Assembly: GCF_002214505.1 (NCBI RefSeq)
Contig: NZ_CP015103.1
Location: 744,001-808,000 of the forward strand
Source: Thermococcus siculi
GTDB taxonomy: Archaea > Methanobacteriota_B > Thermococci > Thermococcales > Thermococcaceae
Direction of reading: 5' to 3'
DNA: 64,000 nucleotides
In this document: piece after piece, positions 57,953-64,000 of the stretch
Numbering within the stretch: the stretch's first letter is position 1
Layout of the letters: every line of letters starts with the position of its first letter
The notes under the pieces: generated by a model
Told to the model about the DNA's origin: nothing
The model's input: only the letters and a program-made list of their open reading frames with translations
Databases searched by the model: none
Position numbers and translations under genes: made by a program

Positions 57953-59020
57953 ATGAACAAAGCCGCCTATACCTTGGATGTACCCGAGGACAGGTTCGAC
58001 CTCCTGGATAACCTCTCCTCCCGTCCCGGGCCGCTCAAGGTCATGCTGGTGGGCGGCACCGACAGCGGGAAGACGACGCTCCTCACATTTCTCGCCAACG
58101 GCCTCATCGAGCGCGGTCTGAGGGTTGCCGTGGTTGACAGCGACGTGGGCCAGAAGGGAATCCTTCCTCCCGCGACCATAAGTCTGGCCTTCCCAGAGGG
58201 GTCGTTCTCCAGCCCGAGCGAGCTCACCGGGGTTGCCCACTACTTCATAGGGACCACCTCCCCCGGTCAGTACGCCGGTGAGATGGCGGTCGGCGTTAAG
58301 AGGCTCGTCGATATCGCACTCGAAAGCGCGGACGTAGTCCTCATAGACACCACCGGCTTCGTGGAAGGCCCAGGCGCCGAGATGAAGCGCCTCAAGGCCG
58401 AGCTGGTGCGGCCCGACGTGACGGTCTTCCTCGAGCGCGATAACGAGCTTGAGGGCCTCAGAAAGCTTCTCTCACCGTACGGTGATGTGGTATCCATACG
58501 GGTCAGCCCGAAGGCCAGGGAGCATTCGAGGGAGCAGCGCAGGGAAGTGCGAAGGGAGAAGTGGAGGGCCTACTTTTCAGGCTCAGCCCTGGTTGAGGTT
58601 GACCTTGAGAACGTCTCGATCGGCGGCACATCGCTCTTTCAGGGCAGGCCGCTCACGGATGAAGAGGTGGAGCTTCTCTCGTCCCTCTTCGGCTGGCTCG
58701 TCCTGGCCGGCTGGAGGGGAAGGAGGTACACCGTCGTCAAGTCGGACGTCCAGTCATTTCCCAGGGGCTACGATCGTTTTGCACTCCACGCGATCGACTT
58801 CGAGAGGCTGAGCAACCTGCTCGTGGGCTTCATCGACGGGAACGGGCTGTGCCTTGGGGTGGGGATACTGAAATGGATAAGCTTCAGCGCGAAGAAAGCG
58901 CAGGTTCTGACTCCCATCCCTCCTGAAGAAATCGGTAGGGCGGTGGAGCTTCGCTTTGGCCGCATCAGAGTTCTCGAAACGGGTGAGGAACTGGGGCTTC
59001 TCCGGAGGGAGGAGCTGTAG
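57953..59020 (+). CDS. Clp1/Nol9/Grc3-family polynucleotide 5'-kinase
   Basis: A 355-residue kinase. Walker A GGTDSGKTT at residues 34-42, then VVDSDVGQKG (Walker B-like), ATISLAFP and a lid segment (RREVRREKWR). Matches archaeal Clp1-like enzymes that phosphorylate 5'-OH RNA/DNA ends. The C-terminal 100 residues are a small mixed domain ending in a short tail. It is followed 35 nt later by the promoter of the UbiA gene. Confidence 0.85.
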   Translation: MNKAAYTLDVPEDRFDLLDNLSSRPGPLKVMLVGGTDSGKTTLLTFLANGLIERGLRVAVVDSDVGQKGILPPATISLAFPEGSFSSPSELTGVAHYFIGTTSPGQYAGEMAVGVKRLVDIALESADVVLIDTTGFVEGPGAEMKRLKAELVRPDVTVFLERDNELEGLRKLLSPYGDVVSIRVSPKAREHSREQRREVRREKWRAYFSGSALVEVDLENVSIGGTSLFQGRPLTDEEVELLSSLFGWLVLAGWRGRRYTVVKSDVQSFPRGYDRFALHAIDFERLSNLLVGFIDGNGLCLGVGILKWISFSAKKAQVLTPIPPEEIGRAVELRFGRIRVLETGEELGLLRREEL

Positions 59021-59026
59021 CAAAGA

Positions 59027-59035
59027 TTTTTAAAT
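59027..59035 (+). promoter_or_regulatory. TATA box of the UbiA-type gene
   Basis: ATTTTTAAA lies about 30 nt before ATG 59065; the palindrome at 59041-59057 follows directly. Confidence 0.5.
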
Positions 59036-59040
59036 CGATT

Positions 59041-59057
59041 ACCTAATCGAATTAGGT
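59041..59057. promoter_or_regulatory. 17-bp palindrome at the UbiA-type promoter
   Basis: ACCTAAT (59041-59047), CGA, ATTAGGT (59051-59057): perfect 7-bp arms. It sits between the TATA box and the ATG, over the predicted start site, in a repressor-like position. The AGGT end also forms part of the ribosome binding site. Confidence 0.5.
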
Positions 59058-59064
59058 GCCCCTA

Positions 59065-59895
59065 ATGGAACTCAAGGCTTTCATCGAGATAACCAGGCCC
59101 CACAACTGCGTCCTGGCGGGGGTAGTCGGTGTTCTCGGTTCGATAGTTGCGGTAGGCCACCTTCCCGACGCCCTCACAACGCTCCTCGTCTTCCTCGTCG
59201 TCACGCTGGGCTGTGCCGGCGGGAACACCGTAAACGACTACTTCGACTACGAGATAGATAAAATCAACCGGCCCGACAGGCCCCTCCCGAGGGGGGCCAT
59301 CGGAAGGAAGACCGCCCTCTACTACGCGCTCCTCCTGTTCGCCGTTGGGCTAATCCTCGCGGCCATGATAAACGTTTACGCCCTCGTCCTGGGCATAATA
59401 GCCTACGTCACCATGTTCCTCTACGCCTGGAAGCTCAAGCCCCTTCCGTTCATCGGGAACCTCGCAGTCGCGGGCCTCACAGGTGCGACCCCGCTCTACG
59501 GCGCGGTGGCCGTTGGACACCTCGGCCTGGCAGGGTATCTGGCCGTCTGCGCCTTTCTAGTCAACGTCGCGAGGGAGGTCATCAAGGACATAGAGGACGT
59601 TGAGGGGGACATGGCCAAGGGTGCCAAAACCCTTCCAATAATCTGGGGGAAGAAAAGAGCCGCCTATGTTGGGGCGACCTTCGCGGTCCTAACGGTCGTC
59701 GCTTCCTTCCTTCCGATTAAGGCTGGCGTTGGGCTCGGTTACTACGCGATGATTCCCGTTGATCTGATAATACTCTACGCGGCGTATCTAATACTCCGCT
59801 CCCAGGAGCGTGAGGTAGCTCACAGGTCGCAAAAGCTGCTCAAAATCAGCATATTCCTTGCCGTAATGGCCTTCCTGATCGCGGCACTGGTTTGA
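59065..59895 (+). CDS. UbiA-type geranylgeranylglycerol-phosphate geranylgeranyltransferase
   Basis: Probably (S)-2,3-di-O-geranylgeranylglyceryl phosphate synthase, the second ether-bond step of archaeal lipids. UbiA motifs: NDYFDYEIDKINRPDRPLP (first Asp-rich) and REVIKDIEDVEGD (second Asp-rich), with about eight membrane helices. 276 residues. ATG 59065 follows AGGTGCCCCTA; a GTG at 59056 is in frame. A palindrome at the promoter suggests control. Confidence 0.88.
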   Translation: MELKAFIEITRPHNCVLAGVVGVLGSIVAVGHLPDALTTLLVFLVVTLGCAGGNTVNDYFDYEIDKINRPDRPLPRGAIGRKTALYYALLLFAVGLILAAMINVYALVLGIIAYVTMFLYAWKLKPLPFIGNLAVAGLTGATPLYGAVAVGHLGLAGYLAVCAFLVNVAREVIKDIEDVEGDMAKGAKTLPIIWGKKRAAYVGATFAVLTVVASFLPIKAGVGLGYYAMIPVDLIILYAAYLILRSQEREVAHRSQKLLKISIFLAVMAFLIAALV

Positions 59896-59912
59896 AAAAG
59901 GAGGTGATGCTC

Positions 59913-60293
59913 ATGGAGTTTAAAGAGGAAATCGTGAATGCCCTCGAGGGAGACGGCCTCTGGACGGTCGTGACGTTCAAGACCCCGTACGGACCGGGAA
60001 CCACGTTGGAAAAGCTCGTTGAAATCGCCCGGGAAGCCGGCTGGAGGGTGACCTTCAAGGCCAACTGGTGGACGGCCGACATACCCTACGGCCTGGCGAG
60101 GCTCGACCTGAGAAAAGGAGAAAGGGAGAAGATACTCCTCGGGAAGTGGATACTCGGCGGGAAGTGCGAGCTGATAAGGCTCGAGAACATGCCGCTCGAG
60201 AGGGGCCGCGACGAGTTCTTCCGCATGGTGGACAGCATAACCTCAACGCTAATCCACGACCCGGTCATTAGGACGATGAGGGAGCAGTACTGA
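59913..60293 (+). CDS. Unknown small soluble protein downstream of the UbiA gene
   Basis: A 126-residue alpha/beta protein (LWTVVTFKTPYGPGTTLEKLVEIAREAG, WWTADIPYGLARLDLR). No family recognised. A perfect AGGAGGTGATG precedes ATG 59913, 17 nt after the UbiA-type stop, so the two are in one operon. T-tracts and a GGTCC/GGACC repeat (60301-60323) follow. Confidence 0.65.
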   Translation: MEFKEEIVNALEGDGLWTVVTFKTPYGPGTTLEKLVEIAREAGWRVTFKANWWTADIPYGLARLDLRKGEREKILLGKWILGGKCELIRLENMPLERGRDEFFRMVDSITSTLIHDPVIRTMREQY

Positions 60294-60300
60294 TCCCTCG

Positions 60301-60361
60301 GGTCCTTTTCTTTTGGCGGGACCTTTTTGAACCCGGTAAAAATTCGGAGAAAGGGTAAAAA
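60301..60361. terminator. Bidirectional terminator region
   Basis: Between convergent genes. On the plus strand GGTCC/GGACC arms frame TTTTCTTTT and TTTTTG follows. On the minus strand TTTTTACC ends near 60356-60361, just beyond the RPA32 stop. Suited to ending both transcripts. Confidence 0.45.
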
Positions 60362-60363
60362 GC

Positions 60364-61170
60364 TCAGAGCGGCTCGTAGTAGCCTATCTCCGGCTCGTAT
60401 ATTTCGCCCTCTGCCAGGAGCTGGGTTATCGCTTCCTCGATGAGGTCCTCGTCAAATTCGCTCGAGAGCTTCTTGACTATGAACTTGTGAGATAGTGCTT
60501 TACCCTTCTCCCTCAGGAGGTCCATTACGGCCTTCTTTGCCTTCTCCAGTTCCTCGTTTGCCTGGACTTCCTCGGTTTCCTCCGGGATTTCCTCCTCGAA
60601 GAGGGCCTCCTCAGCGGTTCTCTGCTCCAGCATCATTGTGTACAGCTCGTCTATCGTCTGGAGCATGTCCTCGCTTACCCCCTTGTTCTTGGCTATGACC
60701 TTGGCCTTGGCCGTTATGCCGTACTTGTCGTATATCTCGAAGGCTATCCTCGCCTTCCTCGCGTGCTCCACCTTCTCCTTGAGGGTCTCGAAGCGGTGGA
60801 GTATCCACATGTTGGGGTCGACCTTGGCGATTCCCTCCACCTGTATCTCCTTGTCGTCGCGCCACTCGGTTACCTTGCCGATGATCTGGACCAAATCGCC
60901 CTTCTTAACGAGCCTGATGAAGCGGGTTGCATCTCGGAAGCCGAGAACCCAGATGGTTCCGGTCCCATCGTCGATCTGGAACTTTCCGTAGGTTTCGTCC
61001 TCGCTTATCGCGGGTTCCCTTACCACCGTCGCGACCACTTTTACCCTGTAGACCTTTCTGGCGTCCTTGGTTATCAGGTAGTTTGGCTCGAAGTCGCCCT
61101 CGCTCCTCACGAAGTAGCCGTTCACGATGTCCCTGATGTAGACCCTGCTCGCTGGGAGGCGCTTCTTCAT
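60364..61170 (-). CDS. Replication protein A, 32-kDa subunit
   Basis: A 268-residue RPA subunit: N-terminal OB-fold (residues about 35-130; YRVKVVATVVREPAISEDETYGKFQIDDGTGTIWVLGF), a helical linker, an acidic stretch and a C-terminal winged helix (SHKFIVKKLSSEFDEDLIEEAITQLL). Third gene of the RPA41-RPA14-RPA32 operon that makes the single-stranded DNA binding heterotrimer. Overlaps RPA14 by four bases. Confidence 0.92.
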   Translation of the reverse strand: MKKRLPASRVYIRDIVNGYFVRSEGDFEPNYLITKDARKVYRVKVVATVVREPAISEDETYGKFQIDDGTGTIWVLGFRDATRFIRLVKKGDLVQIIGKVTEWRDDKEIQVEGIAKVDPNMWILHRFETLKEKVEHARKARIAFEIYDKYGITAKAKVIAKNKGVSEDMLQTIDELYTMMLEQRTAEEALFEEEIPEETEEVQANEELEKAKKAVMDLLREKGKALSHKFIVKKLSSEFDEDLIEEAITQLLAEGEIYEPEIGYYEPL

Positions 61171-61544
61171 ATCTCCTCACCCCCGAAGAACTCAATGATG
61201 CCCTCCACCTTCGGAAGGATCCTCCTCTCTAGCTCTCGTACCTCCTCCAGTGCCTCTAGATCAGCGTCGCTGAAGTCCTGGATGACCTCGCCGTAGATGT
61301 GGGTCTCCTCCTCGTTTCTGATGACCCTACCTATAACGCGGACTATCTGGCCGTTCTCAGGAAGAACATTCTCCTCGCTCTCGATGAGTATGACGCCGGT
61401 TCCGTCGTCGAGCCAGAAGGTGTAGTCCATCTTGTCGACCTTGAAGGCCTTTCCGATGAGCGATACGCGCGTGTCGTCCTCCCTTATCTCGCCTATCTTC
61501 CTCTCAACGGCGGGCTTTCTCCTCCTGAAGCGGACTTCCTCCAT
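61167..61544 (-). CDS. Replication protein A, 14-kDa subunit
   Basis: A 125-residue single OB-fold subunit: DDTRVSLIGKAFKVDKMDYTFWLDDGTGVILIESE, QIVRVIGRVIRNEEETHIYGE. Central piece of the trimerisation core. ATG 61544 follows GGTGGTGAGTGAA; one base lies between it and the RPA41 stop. Confidence 0.92.
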   Translation of the reverse strand: MEEVRFRRRKPAVERKIGEIREDDTRVSLIGKAFKVDKMDYTFWLDDGTGVILIESEENVLPENGQIVRVIGRVIRNEEETHIYGEVIQDFSDADLEALEEVRELERRILPKVEGIIEFFGGEEI

Positions 61545-61545
61545 T

Positions 61546-62619
61546 TCACTCACCACCCTCAAGCTCGGCTATCGCCTTCTTCAGCTCGGCCCTAACCCTG
61601 GCTATCTCCCTCTTCGGGTCGACCTCGTCCCAGCCGAAGGCCTTGAGAATCAGTCCCAGGAACTTGTCGTCGACGACGTTGCCCCTCACCACTATCTCCT
61701 TTCCGAGGAGGTAGTAGTACTCGTCCTCGGCGAGCTTTCTTCCTGCTTCTCTGAGGGTCAGTCCGCCCTCGACTAGCTCCTTGAGCTTCTCCGCTACCTC
61801 TCCCGGCTCCCTGCCGAGGAGATCCGCCGCGTCGTCGCCGAAGAGGGTCGTCCTTATGTAGCCCGTCGAGTCGTCCAGTCCGAAGTCGAGGATGACTATG
61901 GTTGTCGGCTTCACCTCGCCGTGCTCCGGGCATATCCAGGTCTCGGTGGTCGGGTCGTAGTCCACCTTTCTCCTGCACTGCGGGCAGGCGTCGTATGCAG
62001 TAACGCGGTAGAGCCTTGCTATGGTTCCCCTCACCTCAACAAACTTCTCGCCGCCCATCAGCTCGCCTATCTTCCTCCTCTGGTAGTTGTAGCTCCTGAC
62101 CTCCTCCAGCGGCGGAATCTCGTCGACTCTTGGATCCTCCGGGTTGAGGATTATCCTCGTCCTGAAGTTGGCGTGAAGTTCGACGCCGTTCCTCCCCTCC
62201 CTGACGCTGGGGTCGATTATCTTGATGATATCTCCCGGCTTGAGTTCCTCGTAATACTTGCCCACGAGGTTGTCCCAGAGGACGAGCCTCGTTCTGCCCG
62301 TTGAGTCGTAGATTATGAGGTTTGCCACCCTTCCCGTTGAGCCGTCGCGCTTCTGGTACTCCCTCGGCGGGTACTTCCTCATTATCCTCGCGACGATGTT
62401 CACCCCGGTCATTCCGGGGACGAGGTCCGCTATGTGAAGAAGCTCCTCCTTTCCTTCCAGGTTAACGCCAAGCTCCTCCGCGAGCATGACCGCTGCCGCG
62501 TGCTCCGAGATGCCCTCGCGTCTCGCTATCTCGGCTATTCTTTCCTCGATTTCATCCCTCGAGAGGCCCCTCTGCCTCTCGATCATCTCCATAATCTGTT
62601 CCTTCGTTAGCACTCCCAT
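61546..62619 (-). CDS. Replication protein A, 41-kDa subunit
   Basis: A 357-residue DNA-binding subunit. Two OB-folds (DLVPGMTGVNIVARIMRKYPPREY and FVEVRGTIARLYRVTAYDACPQC) and a zinc finger CPQCRRKVDYD...WICPEHG (about 218-238). Binds ssDNA at forks and repair sites. ATG 62619 follows GGTGAGTGTT; a GTG at 62628 is in frame. First gene of the RPA operon. Confidence 0.95.
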   Translation of the reverse strand: MGVLTKEQIMEMIERQRGLSRDEIEERIAEIARREGISEHAAAVMLAEELGVNLEGKEELLHIADLVPGMTGVNIVARIMRKYPPREYQKRDGSTGRVANLIIYDSTGRTRLVLWDNLVGKYYEELKPGDIIKIIDPSVREGRNGVELHANFRTRIILNPEDPRVDEIPPLEEVRSYNYQRRKIGELMGGEKFVEVRGTIARLYRVTAYDACPQCRRKVDYDPTTETWICPEHGEVKPTTIVILDFGLDDSTGYIRTTLFGDDAADLLGREPGEVAEKLKELVEGGLTLREAGRKLAEDEYYYLLGKEIVVRGNVVDDKFLGLILKAFGWDEVDPKREIARVRAELKKAIAELEGGE

Positions 62620-62742
62620 AACACTCACCTTAATGGTAATTGAGGGTTCGGGTATTTAAACCTTTCTCCAAGGAGGGCGTTTCCAAAAATAGAGCGCCTG
62701 CCCCCGACATATGCGGAAATGGGGAAAATGGTGCCTGAAAAT

Positions 62743-63372
62743 TCACTCCTCGACCGGGGGAGCGGCTTCGGTGCCCTCAATTTCTCCCGCCTCTTCACCC
62801 TCCTGGGCCTCCTCGGCCCCGCCCCTGCCCTCGAGTTTGGCTATCAAATCACTGTACTCGGCGTGGACGACCTTCTTAAACGCCTCCTTAATGAGGTTCG
62901 GGTCGTTTTCGGGGAAGCCGTAGAGTTCGGCGAACTTTGAAGTGGTTCCGAGGAGCTTCGTTCTCTCGTAGGGTTCCGCGTATATCATCCCCATCTCGAG
63001 GAGCTTTCTTATGTGCTCGTATGCCTGGCTCCCGCGGAGCTTCACAACCTTGCTTTGCTCTATCGGCTGGAGGTAGGCTATGAGCGCGAGGGTCTTCAGC
63101 TCGCCGGTTCTTAAATCCGGCCTCGGCATGAGGTGGACAACCCTCTGGGAGTACTCCTGCTTGACCTGCATGACGTATTTATCGCCCAGAACCCTAACGA
63201 CCTCTATCGCGCTCTTCCTCTCGGCGTATTCCGCCGCTATCAGCTCGATGAGCTTCTCAAGATAGTCCAGCGACCTTATTCCGAGGGCCCTCGACAGTTC
63301 TTTGATGCTCAGCGGCCTTCCAGAAACGAAGAGGGCCGCCTCCACGAGCGCCTTGTCCTCAAGCAGTCCCAT
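62743..63372 (-). CDS. scpB: Segregation and condensation protein ScpB
   Basis: A 209-residue ScpB: two winged helices (ALVEAALFVSGRPLSIKELSRALG; LKTLALIAYLQPIEQSKVVKLRG with EHIRKLLEMGMI) and an acidic Gly-rich tail. It is a kleisin partner of SMC condensin. ATG 63372 follows GGGGTGATAATA. No scpA is in the window. Confidence 0.9.
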   Translation of the reverse strand: MGLLEDKALVEAALFVSGRPLSIKELSRALGIRSLDYLEKLIELIAAEYAERKSAIEVVRVLGDKYVMQVKQEYSQRVVHLMPRPDLRTGELKTLALIAYLQPIEQSKVVKLRGSQAYEHIRKLLEMGMIYAEPYERTKLLGTTSKFAELYGFPENDPNLIKEAFKKVVHAEYSDLIAKLEGRGGAEEAQEGEEAGEIEGTEAAPPVEE

Positions 63373-63436
63373 TATTATCACCCCTCCCTGAAACCTCGCC
63401 GACAACCGCTATAACCTTTTCTCCCCCAACCGCAAA

Positions 63437-63446
63437 ATTTATAAAC
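63437..63446 (+). promoter_or_regulatory. TATA box of the 5S remnant / tRNA-Asp unit
   Basis: TTTATAAAC (63438-63446) is the core; a start about 25 nt later falls at 63470, exactly the 5' end expected for a 5S rRNA. Confidence 0.6.
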
Positions 63447-63469
63447 TAATCCCGGGAGGTTGGTACCGG

Positions 63470-63507
63470 TACGGCGGTCATAGCGGGGCGGGGACGCCGC
63501 CGGCCAC
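63470..63507 (+). pseudogene. 5S rRNA remnant with internal deletion
   Basis: TACGGCGGTCATAGCGGGG (63470-63488) matches the 5' end of Thermococcales 5S rRNA and CGGGGACGCCGCCGGCCAC (63489-63507) matches its 3' end, but the roughly 80 central bases (loops B to E) are missing. About 38 nt remain, able to form only the terminal stem. The promoter and downstream tRNA-Asp are intact, so the stump is probably still transcribed as tRNA leader. Recognition is from memory of 5S sequences; an assembly error is possible. Confidence 0.65.
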
Positions 63508-63514
63508 TCCAAAC

Positions 63515-63592
63515 GCCCGGGTGGTGTAGCCAGGCCCATCATACGGGACTGTCACTCCCGTGACTCGGGTTCAAATCCCGACCCGGGCGCCA
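63515..63592 (+). tRNA. tRNA-Asp (GTC)
   Basis: GCCCGGG pairs with CCCGGGC, then discriminator G and encoded CCA (63590-63592). The anticodon stem CGGGA/TCCCG encloses CTGTCAC, anticodon GTC. It directly follows the 5S remnant, the usual 5S-tRNA-Asp pairing. Confidence 0.95.
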
Positions 63593-63596
63593 TTCT

Positions 63597-63617
63597 AACA
63601 AACTTTTGCGGGGCAAA
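63597..63617. repeat. AACTTTTGC...GCAAA motif after tRNA-Asp
   Basis: AAACTTTTGC, GGG and GCAAAT form a weak hairpin related to the perfect one at 27084-27108. The rest of the spacer to the tRNA-Lys promoter holds no recognised gene. Confidence 0.35.
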
Positions 63618-63793
63618 TCCAGCCAAAATTGCAGATTTTAACGGAAAATCCTTATTGACTGGTGAATCCTACAGAGGAATCACAAACTTAAACCCGAGTT
63701 TAGGGATGCAATTTGCGGGTGCACGATTGATTCTTGCCCTCTTGATGATGAAGGCATTTTTTCGCCAGCCTTTCTTAAAGGCTGCGGGGCAAA

Positions 63794-63803
63794 ACTTATA
63801 AAA
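63794..63803 (+). promoter_or_regulatory. TATA box of tRNA-Lys
   Basis: ACTTATAAAA lies 27-36 nt before the tRNA 5' end. Confidence 0.6.
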
Positions 63804-63829
63804 TCACCACTGGAATTCCCATCGGGCGT

Positions 63830-63907
63830 GGGCCGGTAGCTCAGCCTGGTTAGAGCGCGGGGCTTTTAACCCCGTGGCCGCGGGTTCGAATCCCGTCCGG
63901 CCCGCCA
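63830..63907 (+). tRNA. tRNA-Lys (TTT)
   Basis: GGGCCGG pairs with CCGGCCC, discriminator G, encoded CCA (63905-63907). The anticodon stem CGGGG/CCCCG encloses CTTTTAA, anticodon TTT. The bases after it to the window end (63908-64000) show no recognisable gene. Confidence 0.95.
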
Positions 63908-64000
63908 GAAACAAACTTCTGTCAGGTGAGCAAACCTGCGAAGGCGATATGATTCTGGGGGTAGTCCTGCCAGTTGGCCTGCGAAGCAAGGGTCCGTTGG

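Noticed and set aside
1-64000. CRISPR arrays, insertion sequences or a replication origin
   Set aside because: No regularly spaced direct repeats, transposase genes, terminal repeats or cdc6/orc1 gene with repeat clusters were found by reading.

Overview
The window looks like a piece of a Thermococcus-type (order Thermococcales, hyperthermophilic Euryarchaeota) chromosome. The grounds are a split GMP synthetase, the RPA41/RPA14/RPA32 operon, GTP-dependent dephospho-CoA kinase next to Spt4/RpoE, Taw1, archaeal Dph2, Sec61 beta, L41e/S24e/S27ae/S6e, class III signal peptides, TATA-box promoters with short leaders and GGAGGTGAT-type ribosome binding sites. No CRISPR array, insertion sequence or replication origin was seen.

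Layout. 1-2.75 kb: GMP synthetase subunits with a PIN toxin/antitoxin pair lodged between them. 2.7-15.8 kb (minus): a ten-gene, tightly packed array with a secreted alpha/alpha-toroid (prenyltransferase-repeat) protein, a CetZ/FtsZ-like tubulin, a two-TM protein, six pilin-like or pseudopilin-like proteins of 147 to 1,101 residues and a DUF2101 membrane protein. 15.9-20.2 kb: Taw1, a 45-residue ORF, HemK2-like methyltransferase, S27ae, S24e, dephospho-CoA kinase, Spt4, RpoE and pyrophosphatase. 20.3-26 kb (minus): three TasA/AbpA-like (DUF1102) proteins, a larger related Cys/His-tailed protein, a dedicated SipW-type signal peptidase, a DUF5305 protein and two small HTH proteins, probably a bundling-pilus locus. 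26.3-33.9 kb: tRNA-Gln, a frameshifted small membrane gene, tRNA-Pro, dolichol-phosphate-mannose synthase, an M28-like peptidase, a TrmB-like regulator with a perfect operator-like palindrome, a phosphoesterase, L41e, nitrilase, a small exported protein and a methyltransferase. 33.9-39.3 kb: a regulated operon of four membrane proteins arranged A-B-A'-B' plus a Tfx-like regulator, then a minus-strand PadR/SdpI/DUF1648/YhfC-protease/YbjQ group. 39.4-41.5 kb: three tandem secreted YiiX-like cysteine hydrolases. 41.6-47.4 kb: Dph2, METTL5-like methyltransferase, a helical-repeat protein, NSUN-type m5C methyltransferase, MscS channel and DUF432. 47.5-50.9 kb: three lipoproteins. 51-55.6 kb: DUF434, HD and PIN proteins, aIF2 gamma, an orphan membrane protein with an apparently decayed gene upstream, and S6e. 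55.8-63.4 kb: Sec61 beta, a PRC-barrel/coiled-coil protein, EngB, an Lrp-like regulator, Clp1-like polynucleotide kinase, UbiA-type DGGGP synthase, a small unknown, the RPA operon and ScpB. The right end carries a 5S rRNA remnant, tRNA-Asp and tRNA-Lys.

The most unusual parts are the CetZ/pseudopilin array, the SipW/TasA-like locus with a nested palindrome upstream of its promoter, the A-B-A'-B' membrane operon with a 24-bp palindrome at its predicted transcription start, the toxin/antitoxin pair inside the GMP synthetase operon, and a 5S rRNA gene reduced to about 38 nt behind an intact promoter. Start codons were chosen from ribosome-binding-site spacing and TATA distance; family calls come from motifs recognised by eye, not from searches.
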